Source: Anaerolineae bacterium | Lineage (GTDB): Bacteria; Chloroflexota; Anaerolineae; Anaerolineales; Villigracilaceae | Direction of reading: 5' to 3' | DNA length: 15,392 nucleotides | NCBI GenBank assembly: GCA_017303735.1 | Contig: JAFLCF010000106.1 | Location: 1-15,392 of the forward strand | Shown here: positions 7,829 to 13,521 of the stretch, piece by piece | Layout of the letters: every line of letters begins with the position of its first letter | How positions within the stretch are numbered: position 1 is the stretch's first letter | The notes under the pieces: generated by a model | What the model was told of the DNA's origin: nothing | The model's input: the letters and a program-made list of their open reading frames with translations, nothing else | The model's database searches: none | Program-made: the position numbers and the translations under genes

Positions 7829-8671
7829 TTATGGGGAGGGGGTAACGACCGGTTCGAGCGGAGCAATGTTCACGGGGCGGAAGTTGGTAATGACCAGGAC
7901 GATCTCAAGACGAGAAAAGTCAACGGCGGCTTGAACCGTCGCTTGTTGGAACAATTCAAATTCGAGAGATTGAACCGTGATGACTTGTCCGATGATGAGG
8001 TCGGCAGGGTATCCCCCGCCCAAGCCTGAGGTGAGGATCAAATCCCCAGATTCGACAGTTACATTCTGCGAGATCAAATCAAGCGATATATCCCCAGTGA
8101 CCGAGCCGTACAAGACCGCATTGGTATCTGCATTTTGTAGGTAGACATTGACGGATGAGCCCGGATCAGTGATAAGTTGAACGCGGGCGGCGTCGGCAAT
8201 GACCGCATCAATGCGACCCACCAAGCCTTGATTGGTCACAACTGGCATACCGCGCCGGATATCGTCGTTGGAACCGCGATTGATGATAATGTAATGAAGG
8301 AAGGGACTGGGGTCACGCCCGATCACGGATGCCGCTTTATATGTGCTTTCAGGGTTGGACCGTGAAAAATCAACGAGAGCGGCAAGGATCTCGGTTTCAT
8401 TAACACGTTGTTGCAGTTCGATAAGCTGGGCTTGTAACTGGGAGACTTGCGCCTCTAACTCGGCATTGCGTGCGCGCAAGGTGACGATGTCGCGAGGCGC
8501 AGTGACAAAATCCTGAAAGCCGAGGAAGCGGGTTGATATCCAGGTTTGGACATCGACAAGAATGGAGTTCATTCCTCTGGATGCAGATCCCAATGCGCCG
8601 CTAAAAGCAAGCACAAGGATGCCCCCCACCACCAGGAATATTATCGTTGTTTGTAAGGAACGGGAGTTCAT
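7829..8671 (-). CDS. mreC: Rod shape-determining protein MreC
   Basis: This 280-residue protein has the standard MreC layout. A short cytoplasmic N-terminus is followed by a single membrane segment (about 9-27), a coiled coil (about 62-95, rich in Glu/Gln/Leu heptads), and a periplasmic-type double beta-barrel domain. That domain contains VIGRDPSPFLHYIIINRGSNDDIRRGMPVVTNQGLVGRI (116-154), the conserved MreC block. MreC links MreB filaments to PBP2 and RodA outside the membrane. The C-terminus is proline-rich (about 265-280). The ATG is at 8669-8671. A weak AGAGG lies 11 bases upstream, within a small hairpin in the mreB-mreC gap. The mreD start follows after 5 bases. Confidence 0.94.
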   Translation of the reverse strand: MNSRSLQTTIIFLVVGGILVLAFSGALGSASRGMNSILVDVQTWISTRFLGFQDFVTAPRDIVTLRARNAELEAQVSQLQAQLIELQQRVNETEILAALVDFSRSNPESTYKAASVIGRDPSPFLHYIIINRGSNDDIRRGMPVVTNQGLVGRIDAVIADAARVQLITDPGSSVNVYLQNADTNAVLYGSVTGDISLDLISQNVTVESGDLILTSGLGGGYPADLIIGQVITVQSLEFELFQQATVQAAVDFSRLEIVLVITNFRPVNIAPLEPVVTPSP

Positions 8672-8679
8672 TTTATATT

Positions 8680-8700
8680 CAGCCTCTTATCCAAAGGCTG
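8680..8700 (-). other. Hairpin covering the mreC ribosome-binding site
   Basis: In the 41-base mreB-mreC gap the inverted repeat CAGCCT / AGGCTG (8695-8700 with 8680-8685, minus-strand reading) brackets a 9-base loop. The right arm overlaps the only candidate Shine-Dalgarno of mreC (AGAGG). No T-tract follows, so it is not a terminator. It could lower MreC translation relative to MreB. A 6-bp stem could also occur by chance. Confidence 0.35.
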
Positions 8701-8712
8701 TTCAGAAATATC

Positions 8713-9780
8713 CTATAGATGACGCGTACTTCCGCGTTCAAGTCCGATCAGGTATCGCGGAAGACTCTCAAGATCATCAAATACTGTCGCTGCGCCGCGC
8801 GCAACACAGGTAAGCGGGTCTTCTGCAACCCACACGCGTAATTTTAATTCATCGGTCAGGCGTTCTGCCAATCCTTGTAGCAAAGCGCCGCCACCGGCAA
8901 GACAAATACCAATATCCATCAAGTCTGAAACGATCTCAGGCGGGATTTCATCAAGGGCATCACGTACAGTATCAATGATAACCTGTACAGAACCGGCAAG
9001 CGCCTCTCGAATTTCAACAGACGAAACTTCAACTGTTTCAGGCAGCCCGGTCACCAAATTCCTGCCGCGCACTTCCATGGTTTTTTCAGGCTGTAAAGGA
9101 TAGGCGGACCCGATCTGCCATTTGATCTGTTCGGCGATGCCGGTGCCGATCAACAGGTTGTATTTATTACGCAAATACTGCACCACATCCTGATCCATTT
9201 CGTCGCCAGCAACACGCAATGAACGAGATACCACTACACCACCCGTTGACATGACCGCCACTTCGGTCGTGCCGCCGCCGATATCTACAACCATTGAACC
9301 GCGGACTTCACCGATGGGAAGACCGGCTCCGATCGCCGCCGCAATGGGTTCTTCGATCAACATAGCTTGGCGCGCCCCTGACGCCATCACCGCATCATAG
9401 ACGGCACGCTTTTCCACTTCGGTTACACCCGTAGGCAGACCCACGATCACTCGCGGACGTGGAAGTGGAACGACGCTTTGTTCGTGAACTTTGCCAATAA
9501 AATATTCCAGCATCACTCGAGTAACGTCAAATTCAGCAATGACCCCATCACGAATGGGACGCACCACCACCACATTGGCGGGAGTTCGTCCAACCATTTC
9601 CTTGGCTTCGAGACCGATCGCAAGCGGTTGACGAAGTTTCTTATCAACCGTTACCCAGGATGGTTCGTTAATTACAATTCCCTTGCCTCGAACATGAACA
9701 AGGGTATTGGCGGTGCCAAGGTCAATGGCGATATCCAGTGAAAAAAGGCCTAACAGCCAGTTAATTGGGTTGAAGGCCAA
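8713..9780 (-). CDS. mreB: Rod shape-determining actin homologue MreB
   Basis: This 355-residue protein is of usual MreB length. It is an ATP-binding actin-fold filament protein that lies under the membrane and guides the elongasome. The hydrophobic N-terminus INWLLGLF (6-13) can act as membrane anchor. The phosphate-1 loop is DLGTANTLV (20-28), phosphate-2 is VVDIGGGTTEVAVMS (164-178), and the adenosine motif is CLAGGGALLQGL (293-304). IEEPIAAAIGAGLPI (142-156) is also diagnostic. The start is TTG (9778-9780) with AGGAG 6 bases upstream; the sequence MAFNPINWLLGLFSLDIAIDLG leaves no better start. It is the first gene of the leftward cluster and is divergent from degV. The extended -10 box at 9827-9835 probably drives it. 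Confidence 0.97.
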   Translation of the reverse strand: MAFNPINWLLGLFSLDIAIDLGTANTLVHVRGKGIVINEPSWVTVDKKLRQPLAIGLEAKEMVGRTPANVVVVRPIRDGVIAEFDVTRVMLEYFIGKVHEQSVVPLPRPRVIVGLPTGVTEVEKRAVYDAVMASGARQAMLIEEPIAAAIGAGLPIGEVRGSMVVDIGGGTTEVAVMSTGGVVVSRSLRVAGDEMDQDVVQYLRNKYNLLIGTGIAEQIKWQIGSAYPLQPEKTMEVRGRNLVTGLPETVEVSSVEIREALAGSVQVIIDTVRDALDEIPPEIVSDLMDIGICLAGGGALLQGLAERLTDELKLRVWVAEDPLTCVARGAATVFDDLESLPRYLIGLERGSTRHL

Positions 9781-9826
9781 AATCGGCTCCTGTGTACTGC
9801 TTTATTTTTATCCAAACTTCCGCGCA

Positions 9827-9835
9827 ATTATACCA
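9827..9835 (-). promoter_or_regulatory. Extended -10 promoter of the mreB cluster
   Basis: The minus strand reads TGGTATAAT (9835 down to 9827), an exact extended -10 element (TG-N-TATAAT). No good TTGACA lies 16-18 bases upstream, which is tolerated in extended -10 promoters. The transcript would start near 9820, leaving a leader of about 40 bases before the TTG start of mreB. Confidence 0.65.
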
Positions 9836-9868
9836 TGAGGGCGAATCTCAGTTTTGTGGAAAGTTTTT

Positions 9869-9896
9869 TTGTAAAGAGGGTAAAATGGGGGATAAA
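9869..9896 (+). promoter_or_regulatory. Weak candidate promoter of degV
   Basis: TTGTAA (9869-9874, 4 of 6 to TTGACA) is separated by 16 bases from GATAAA (9891-9896, 4 of 6 to TATAAT). An alternative -10 is TAAAAT at 9881-9886, which has no matching -35. The region is the only upstream sequence available to the rightward degV gene, so a promoter must lie near here, but the exact elements are uncertain. Confidence 0.3.
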
Positions 9897-9919
9897 TTTT
9901 ACGCCTCGGAGGAACACAC

Positions 9920-10771
9920 ATGTCCAAGTTTGCCATTGTTACAGATAGCACTTCATATATCCCTTCAGATATTATTCAAAAACATGGAATTACCGTTGCC
10001 CCCCAAGTTCTTATTTGGGATAACCAGACCTATCGTGATGGGATCGATATTCAGCCGACCGAGTTCTACAGCCGCTTAAAGACCGCCAAAGTGATGCCTT
10101 CTACTTCACAAGTATCTCCTGCCACCATGCAGGAGATATTCCAAGGATTAGTGGATAAGGGATTATCTGTTTTGGGTATTTTTATTTCTTCCAAGCTTTC
10201 AGGCACACTTCAGTCTGCCATTCAAGGCAAAGAGATGATGGGCAGTGCAGGCGAAAAAGTAAGGCTTATTGACAGCCAGTCCACGGCGATGGGGCTTGGT
10301 TTTCAGGCACTGGCAGCCGCCCGCGCTGCGGAAGCAGGTGCAAGTATTGAAGAGGTTGCAGCACAAGCAGAAAACGCCCACCAACGCTCCGGCGTTTTCT
10401 TTGCAGTCGATACCCTTGAGTTCCTGCACCGCGGCGGACGTATTGGCGGCGCACAGCGTTTTATTGGTTCTGCCTTAAACCTCAAGCCAATCCTCGCCGT
10501 CAAGGAAGGTAAAGTGGAAGGCGTTGAACGCATCCGCACCAAGAGCAAGGCACATGACCGTGTTCTTGAACTGGTTGCAGAACAGGTCAAAGGAAAGTCG
10601 AACGTCCGCCTGGCTACTTTGCATGCAAACTCTGCTGATGATGCAAAAAGCCTGTTGGATCGCGCCGCGGTGCAGCTTTCTCCTGTAGAAACGGTTTTCA
10701 CCGAGGTCAGCCCAGTCGTTGGGACGCATGCCGGTCCGGGTACGGTAGGGCTTGCTTATATTCACGATTAA
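9920..10771 (+). CDS. DegV family fatty acid-binding protein
   Basis: This 283-residue cytosolic protein has the full DegV fold. The N-terminus AIVTDSTSYIP (5-15) is the family opener, followed by MPSTSQVSP (59-67), KLSGTLQSA (92-100), DTLEFLHRGGRIGG (164-177), LNLKPIL (186-192) and the C-terminal VVGTHAGPGTVG (266-277). DegV proteins bind a single fatty acid; in Firmicutes the FakB members present it to the kinase FakA for phosphorylation and entry into phospholipid synthesis. No FakA is visible here, so that role is only possible. The ATG at 9920 is preceded by GGAGG with a 7-base spacer, the clearest ribosome site in the window. The next gene starts 3 bases after its TAA. Confidence 0.93.
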   Translation: MSKFAIVTDSTSYIPSDIIQKHGITVAPQVLIWDNQTYRDGIDIQPTEFYSRLKTAKVMPSTSQVSPATMQEIFQGLVDKGLSVLGIFISSKLSGTLQSAIQGKEMMGSAGEKVRLIDSQSTAMGLGFQALAAARAAEAGASIEEVAAQAENAHQRSGVFFAVDTLEFLHRGGRIGGAQRFIGSALNLKPILAVKEGKVEGVERIRTKSKAHDRVLELVAEQVKGKSNVRLATLHANSADDAKSLLDRAAVQLSPVETVFTEVSPVVGTHAGPGTVGLAYIHD

Positions 10772-10774
10772 TTA

Positions 10775-11449
10775 ATGATAGACGACAAGCAATTTAAAGG
10801 CATCGTACAAACGATGCCTTTTCTAAGAAACGCAGATCAAGAGTTCATAAATGAATTCAAACGGTCTGCGTTTCTTGCGCACATTCCAGCTGGGCATGAT
10901 GTCTTTCTGGAAGGTGACCGAGTGGAAGCGATTGCCCTCTTGATATCAGGGGGCGTACGCGTATATAAGATTGGTGAGACTGGGCGGGAGATCACCTTAT
11001 ATCGATTTGGAAATGGCTCCTCTTGCGTGCTTACTGCAAATGCGATCTTGAGCAGGAACACGTTCCCAGCTATCGCTACGATAGAACAGGATGCCGAAGC
11101 TGTGATGATCCCTGCAGATGTATTTCGAGACTGGGTAAAGAAGTATGATCTGTGGCGTGATTTTGTTTTCGATTTATTATCTCAACGCTTATCCACCGTT
11201 ATGGCAGTTGTCGATGAAGTGGTATTTCAACGAATGGATCGCCGGGTGGCAAAGTTTCTGATCAAAAAGGGGCAAGAGGCAAACCCTATTCGTATCACGC
11301 ATCAAGAAATTGCCGCAGAGTTAGGCAGCTCACGTGAGGTGGTCAGCCGCCTGCTTGAGGATTTCATCAGCGAAGGCAGCGTACAGTCGGGGCGAGGGGT
11401 CATTGAAATTCTCGATTTTGAGCTATTAAAAACCCGCTCGGTTATGTGA
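10775..11449 (+). CDS. Crp/Fnr family transcriptional regulator
   Basis: This 224-residue protein has a cyclic-nucleotide-binding-like beta-roll (about 10-115, with IPAGHDVFLEGD at 37-48), a dimerisation helix (about 120-150) and a C-terminal winged helix-turn-helix. The recognition helix GSSREVVSRLL (184-194) keeps Arg187, Glu188 and Arg192, matching CRP residues 180, 181 and 185 that contact TGTGA. The phosphate-binding Arg-Ser motif of true cAMP receptors is not recognisable; GSSCVLTANAIL (81-92) is in its place, with the protein's only cysteine, Cys84. There is no FNR-type Fe-S cysteine set. The ligand is unknown, and a thiol/redox signal is a reasonable guess given the thioredoxin downstream. 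The ATG follows degV by 3 bases with no Shine-Dalgarno, suggesting coupling. A perfect 11-bp inverted repeat lies at codons 8-16. Confidence 0.93.
   Translation: MIDDKQFKGIVQTMPFLRNADQEFINEFKRSAFLAHIPAGHDVFLEGDRVEAIALLISGGVRVYKIGETGREITLYRFGNGSSCVLTANAILSRNTFPAIATIEQDAEAVMIPADVFRDWVKKYDLWRDFVFDLLSQRLSTVMAVVDEVVFQRMDRRVAKFLIKKGQEANPIRITHQEIAAELGSSREVVSRLLEDFISEGSVQSGRGVIEILDFELLKTRSVM
10796..10821 (+). repeat. Perfect 11-bp inverted repeat in the start of the Crp/Fnr gene
   Basis: AAAGGCATCGT (10796-10806), loop ACAA, ACGATGCCTTT (10811-10821) form a perfect stem followed by one more T. The hairpin begins 25 bases after the degV stop codon and spans codons for KGIVQTMPF of the regulator. It has the shape of a weak intrinsic terminator or attenuator. 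As DNA, its inner half-sites (ATCGT-N4-ACGAT) have the 5-4-5 geometry of an FNR-type operator. The right arm also contains an in-frame internal ATG (10814). Confidence 0.6.
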
Positions 11450-11459
11450 CATTGTCACA
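11445..11459 (+). promoter_or_regulatory. Putative Crp/Fnr operator, class II position
   Basis: A perfect palindrome TGTGAC-ATT-GTCACA overlaps the stop codon of the regulator gene. Its half-site TGTGA is the one read by the Arg-Glu-x3-Arg helix present in that regulator. The centre (11452) lies about 41 bases before the predicted transcription start (near 11493), the classic class II activation position. The spacing is TGTGA-N5-TCACA, one base shorter than the E. coli CRP site, which is the main reservation. No T-run follows, so it is not a terminator. Confidence 0.6.
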
Positions 11460-11486
11460 GACAGAAAATCGGAAGTCTCCTATACT
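11458..11486 (+). promoter_or_regulatory. Putative promoter of the DUF2892/thioredoxin pair
   Basis: CAGACA (11458-11463, 4 of 6 to TTGACA) and TATACT (11481-11486, 5 of 6 to TATAAT) are separated by 17 bases. The -35 element overlaps the right end of the palindrome at 11445-11459, as expected where an activator touches polymerase. The predicted leader before the ATG at 11524 is about 30 bases. Confidence 0.55.
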
Positions 11487-11523
11487 AACAACATCAATTC
11501 AAACTACTCAAGGAGATTTTCAA

Positions 11524-11724
11524 ATGAAACGCAATATGTCTAATATCGATCGCATCGTCCGTGTCTTGATTTCTGCCCTTTTCGCCTATTTGTATTTTGG
11601 CGGAATCGTCACCGGCACACTCGGCATCGTTCTGCTCGTTCTTGCTGGTGTATTCACTCTGACCGCAGTGATCGCATTCTGCCCGCTTTATGCGCCTTTC
11701 AAGCTCAGTACTTATAAAGGCTAA
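11524..11724 (+). CDS. DUF2892 (YgaP-like transmembrane domain) small membrane protein
   Basis: This 66-residue protein has the DUF2892 pattern: a basic-aromatic start NIDRIVRVL (7-15), a hairpin of two membrane segments (about 14-30 and 33-51), and the closing FCPLYAPF motif (52-59) with a single conserved Cys53. In YgaP-type proteins this domain anchors a rhodanese to the membrane; the function of stand-alone copies is unknown. The ATG at 11524 has AAGGAG at a suitable distance. A longer in-frame form from GTG 11446 overlaps the regulator's stop codon and the operator and adds an unconserved, polar stretch, so it was rejected. The protein is followed 47 bases later by a thioredoxin carrying a related C-terminal domain. 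Confidence 0.88.
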   Translation: MKRNMSNIDRIVRVLISALFAYLYFGGIVTGTLGIVLLVLAGVFTLTAVIAFCPLYAPFKLSTYKG

Positions 11725-11735
11725 GGATAATAACG

Positions 11736-11761
11736 AAAGCGGGCGAGAGATCGTCCGCTTT
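11736..11761 (+). other. Stem-loop directly before the thioredoxin start
   Basis: AAAGCGG (11736-11742) pairs with CCGCTTT (11755-11761). The stem is extended inward by one G-U pair and CGA/TCG, leaving a GAGA loop: about 11 pairs in all. It ends 10 bases before the thioredoxin ATG. A loose T-rich stretch (TACGTTT) follows. It may act as a weak terminator or attenuator that lowers thioredoxin expression relative to the DUF2892 gene, or as an RNA stabiliser for the upstream message. Confidence 0.5.
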
Positions 11762-11771
11762 ACGTTTAACC

Positions 11772-12269
11772 ATGAATAAACAAGAATTTCAACAGAAACT
11801 TGAATCTGGAAGACCACTTTTTGTCGATTTTTGGGCACCATGGTGCGGTCCGTGCATGATGACAAAACCCATTTTAGATAAATTGGGCAAAGAGTTTGCA
11901 GACGAAGTGGACTTCCTTCCGATCAATGCGGATCAGTCTCGCGAGGTACTGGAACAGTACCGCATCTTTGGCATACCGACTGTGATCGCGTTCCAAAATG
12001 GCAAAGAGGTGGCACGTCTGACAGGGGCGCAAAATGAAGCTGGGTACAGGGCTGTGTTCGATGCACTTGCACAGGGCAAGGAAGTAAAAATTCCCATGAC
12101 ACAGTTCGACCGTATGCTAAGGCTTGGTGCAGGGGCGTTATTCATTACAGTCGGCGTATCAACTGGCAGCTGGTTGGTGGCAGGCATCGGCGGCATCCTT
12201 GCCTTTTTGGGGATCTATGACCGGTGCCCAATATGGAATGCGTTGACGAGAATGTTCCAGAGTAAGTAA
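11772..12269 (+). CDS. Thioredoxin fused to a C-terminal DUF2892-like membrane hairpin
   Basis: Residues 1-105 form a complete thioredoxin domain: FVDFWAPWCGPC (17-28) with redox cysteines 25 and 28, and the cis-proline in GIPT (67-70). There is no signal peptide, so this domain is cytosolic. Residues 108-165 are a second domain, MTQFDRMLRLGAGALF...GIYDRCPIW (109-155). It has two membrane segments (about 117-132 and 135-150) and a conserved CP motif (Cys152), matching the DUF2892 gene just upstream in pattern. The product would be a thioredoxin tethered to the inner face of the membrane, reducing disulfides there. The ATG at 11772 is the first in frame, but no Shine-Dalgarno precedes it; a stem-loop ends 10 bases upstream. 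It ends at TAA before a strong terminator. Confidence 0.93.
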   Translation: MNKQEFQQKLESGRPLFVDFWAPWCGPCMMTKPILDKLGKEFADEVDFLPINADQSREVLEQYRIFGIPTVIAFQNGKEVARLTGAQNEAGYRAVFDALAQGKEVKIPMTQFDRMLRLGAGALFITVGVSTGSWLVAGIGGILAFLGIYDRCPIWNALTRMFQSK

Positions 12270-12282
12270 CGCTTAACTTGCA

Positions 12283-12322
12283 GCAAACAGGCTCCGGCTT
12301 TGGCTGGAGCCGTTTTGTTTGC
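12283..12322 (+). terminator. Intrinsic terminator after the thioredoxin gene
   Basis: GGCTCC (12290-12295) pairs with GGAGCC (12306-12311), extended inward by a G-U and two G-C type pairs. A T-rich tail GTTTTGTTT follows (12312-12320). An outer pair of arms GCAAAC / GTTTGC (12283-12288 with 12317-12322) could lengthen the structure. It begins 14 bases after the stop codon. Confidence 0.82.
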
Positions 12323-12342
12323 ATCCCGATGACTGTGGCGGG

Positions 12343-12348
12343 TATAAT
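12343..12348 (+). promoter_or_regulatory. -10 box of a leaderless udk transcript
   Basis: An exact TATAAT, preceded by GG, ends 7 bases before the udk ATG (12356). Transcription normally starts about 7 bases after the -10 box, which here is at or next to the start codon. A TTG at 12319-12321 lies in a loose -35 position (18-base spacer). There is no ribosome-binding site before the ATG, in agreement with a leaderless message. Confidence 0.6.
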
Positions 12349-12355
12349 CCCATTC

Positions 12356-12979
12356 ATGATGCAGAAAATCCCATTGATTATTGGAATTGCAGGCGGGTCA
12401 GGCTCGGGGAAAACGACGGTTGCACAGGAAATCTTGCGAAGAGTGGGAGCAGATCGAATTGCATATCTTCAACACGACTCGTATTACAAAGACTTAAGCA
12501 TGCTTTCATCCACACAGCATTCCGAGGTGAATTTTGACCACCCAAATGCATTGGAGACGGAATTGTTGATCGAGCATGTTATTGCGTTGCGAGAGTTTAA
12601 ACCCGTGCAAGTTCCCATTTACGATTTTTCGAATGACACTCGAAAATCAGAGACGTTTACGATCCAACCGAGTAATGTGATCCTTGTCGAAGGGATTCTG
12701 CTTTATGTAGAACCGGAGCTGCGGAAGTTATTCGATGTGAAACTTTTTGTGGATGCCGACGCAGATATTCGCTTCATCCGTCGTCTGCACCGCGACATCA
12801 CCGAACGCGGACGATCCACTCAATCGGTGATCGACCAATATTACGCCACCGTGCGACCGATGCACCTGGAGTTCGTAGAACCTTCCAAGCGTTATGCAGA
12901 TGTCATTATCCCAGAAGGCGGACACAATGTCGCCGCTCTGGATATGGTTACAGCAAGAATCGAATTGCTGCTCAAATAG
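12356..12979 (+). CDS. udk: Uridine kinase
   Basis: This 207-residue uridine/cytidine kinase is of usual family length (about 205-215). It phosphorylates uridine or cytidine to the monophosphate in the cytosolic pyrimidine salvage pathway. Walker A is GGSGSGKTT (13-21). The substrate loops HDSYYKD (40-46), NFDHPNA (59-65) and YDFSNDTR (89-96) follow, then VEGIL (111-115) and the lid [13 protein letters not shown] (142-154). The ATG at 12356 (part of ATGATG) gives the family N-terminus [11 protein letters not shown]. The frame stays open further upstream, but that stretch is the terminator of the previous gene. A TATAAT box 7 bases upstream suggests a leaderless transcript. Confidence 0.95.
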   Translation: MMQKIPLIIGIAGGSGSGKTTVAQEILRRVGADRIAYLQHDSYYKDLSMLSSTQHSEVNFDHPNALETELLIEHVIALREFKPVQVPIYDFSNDTRKSETFTIQPSNVILVEGILLYVEPELRKLFDVKLFVDADADIRFIRRLHRDITERGRSTQSVIDQYYATVRPMHLEFVEPSKRYADVIIPEGGHNVAALDMVTARIELLLK

Positions 12980-13011
12980 AATTATCATTTCAACAACTCA
13001 AGGAGAGAACT

Positions 13012-13521
13012 ATGGCAAAACAATGGAGCACGCCCCCAGCAATGCAGATCGACCCCAAAAAGAATTATCGCGCCCGCATGGAAACCGATAATGGCACGAT
13101 GGTAATCGAACTGTTTGCCGATAAAGCCCCTGTGACTGTGAATAATTTTGTGTTCCTTTCACGCGAGGGATATTATGACGGTGTTATTTTTCACCGTGTG
13201 ATTGGAAACTTTATGGCACAGGGCGGCGACCCGACCGGCACCGGACGCGGCGGACCCGGGTATAAATTTCAGGATGAGTTTCACCCAAGCTTGAAGCATA
13301 ACAAACGCGGCATTCTTTCGATGGCGAATGCCGGACCCGGCACGAACGGCTCGCAGTTCTTCATCACCCACGGACCGACTCCCCACCTTGATAATCGACA
13401 TACGGTGTTTGGTCAGGTTGTGGAAGGTGAAGATGTGTTGATGTCGATTCCTGAGCGTGACCCGATGAAGGTCAATGCTCCGGCTGTAAAGATCATCCGT
13501 GTCACCATCGAAGAAAGCTAG
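13012..13521 (+). CDS. Cyclophilin-type peptidyl-prolyl cis-trans isomerase
   Basis: This 169-residue single-domain cyclophilin has no signal peptide and is therefore cytosolic. It catalyses cis-trans isomerisation of Xaa-Pro bonds during folding. Motifs are FHRVI (60-64) with catalytic Arg62, [17 protein letters not shown] (68-84), GSQFFIT (113-119) and [12 protein letters not shown] (125-136). The position of human CypA Trp121 is His125, so cyclosporin affinity is expected to be low. The first 20 residues are a short extension before the core. The ATG at 13012 has AAGGAG at a good distance. The end overlaps the next gene by 23 bases in another frame. Confidence 0.95.
   Translation: MAKQWSTPPAMQIDPKKNYRARMETDNGTMVIELFADKAPVTVNNFVFLSREGYYDGVIFHRVIGNFMAQGGDPTGTGRGGPGYKFQDEFHPSLKHNKRGILSMANAGPGTNGSQFFITHGPTPHLDNRHTVFGQVVEGEDVLMSIPERDPMKVNAPAVKIIRVTIEES

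Noticed and set aside
11446..11523. GTG start giving a 92-residue form of the DUF2892 protein
   Set aside because: The extra residues are polar and unconserved and cover the operator and promoter; ATG 11524 has a strong Shine-Dalgarno.
12278..12355. Extended N-terminus of uridine kinase
   Set aside because: The extension would translate the terminator and promoter; family length and N-terminus fit ATG 12356.
12628..12651. Inverted repeat TTTTCGA / TCGAAAA inside udk
   Set aside because: It falls on the conserved YDFSNDTR codons, has no terminator or operator context, and is probably a by-product of codon use.
12977..12982. TAGAAT as a -10 box for the cyclophilin gene
   Set aside because: It matches 5 of 6 positions but has no acceptable -35 and overlaps the udk stop codon; read-through from udk explains expression as well.
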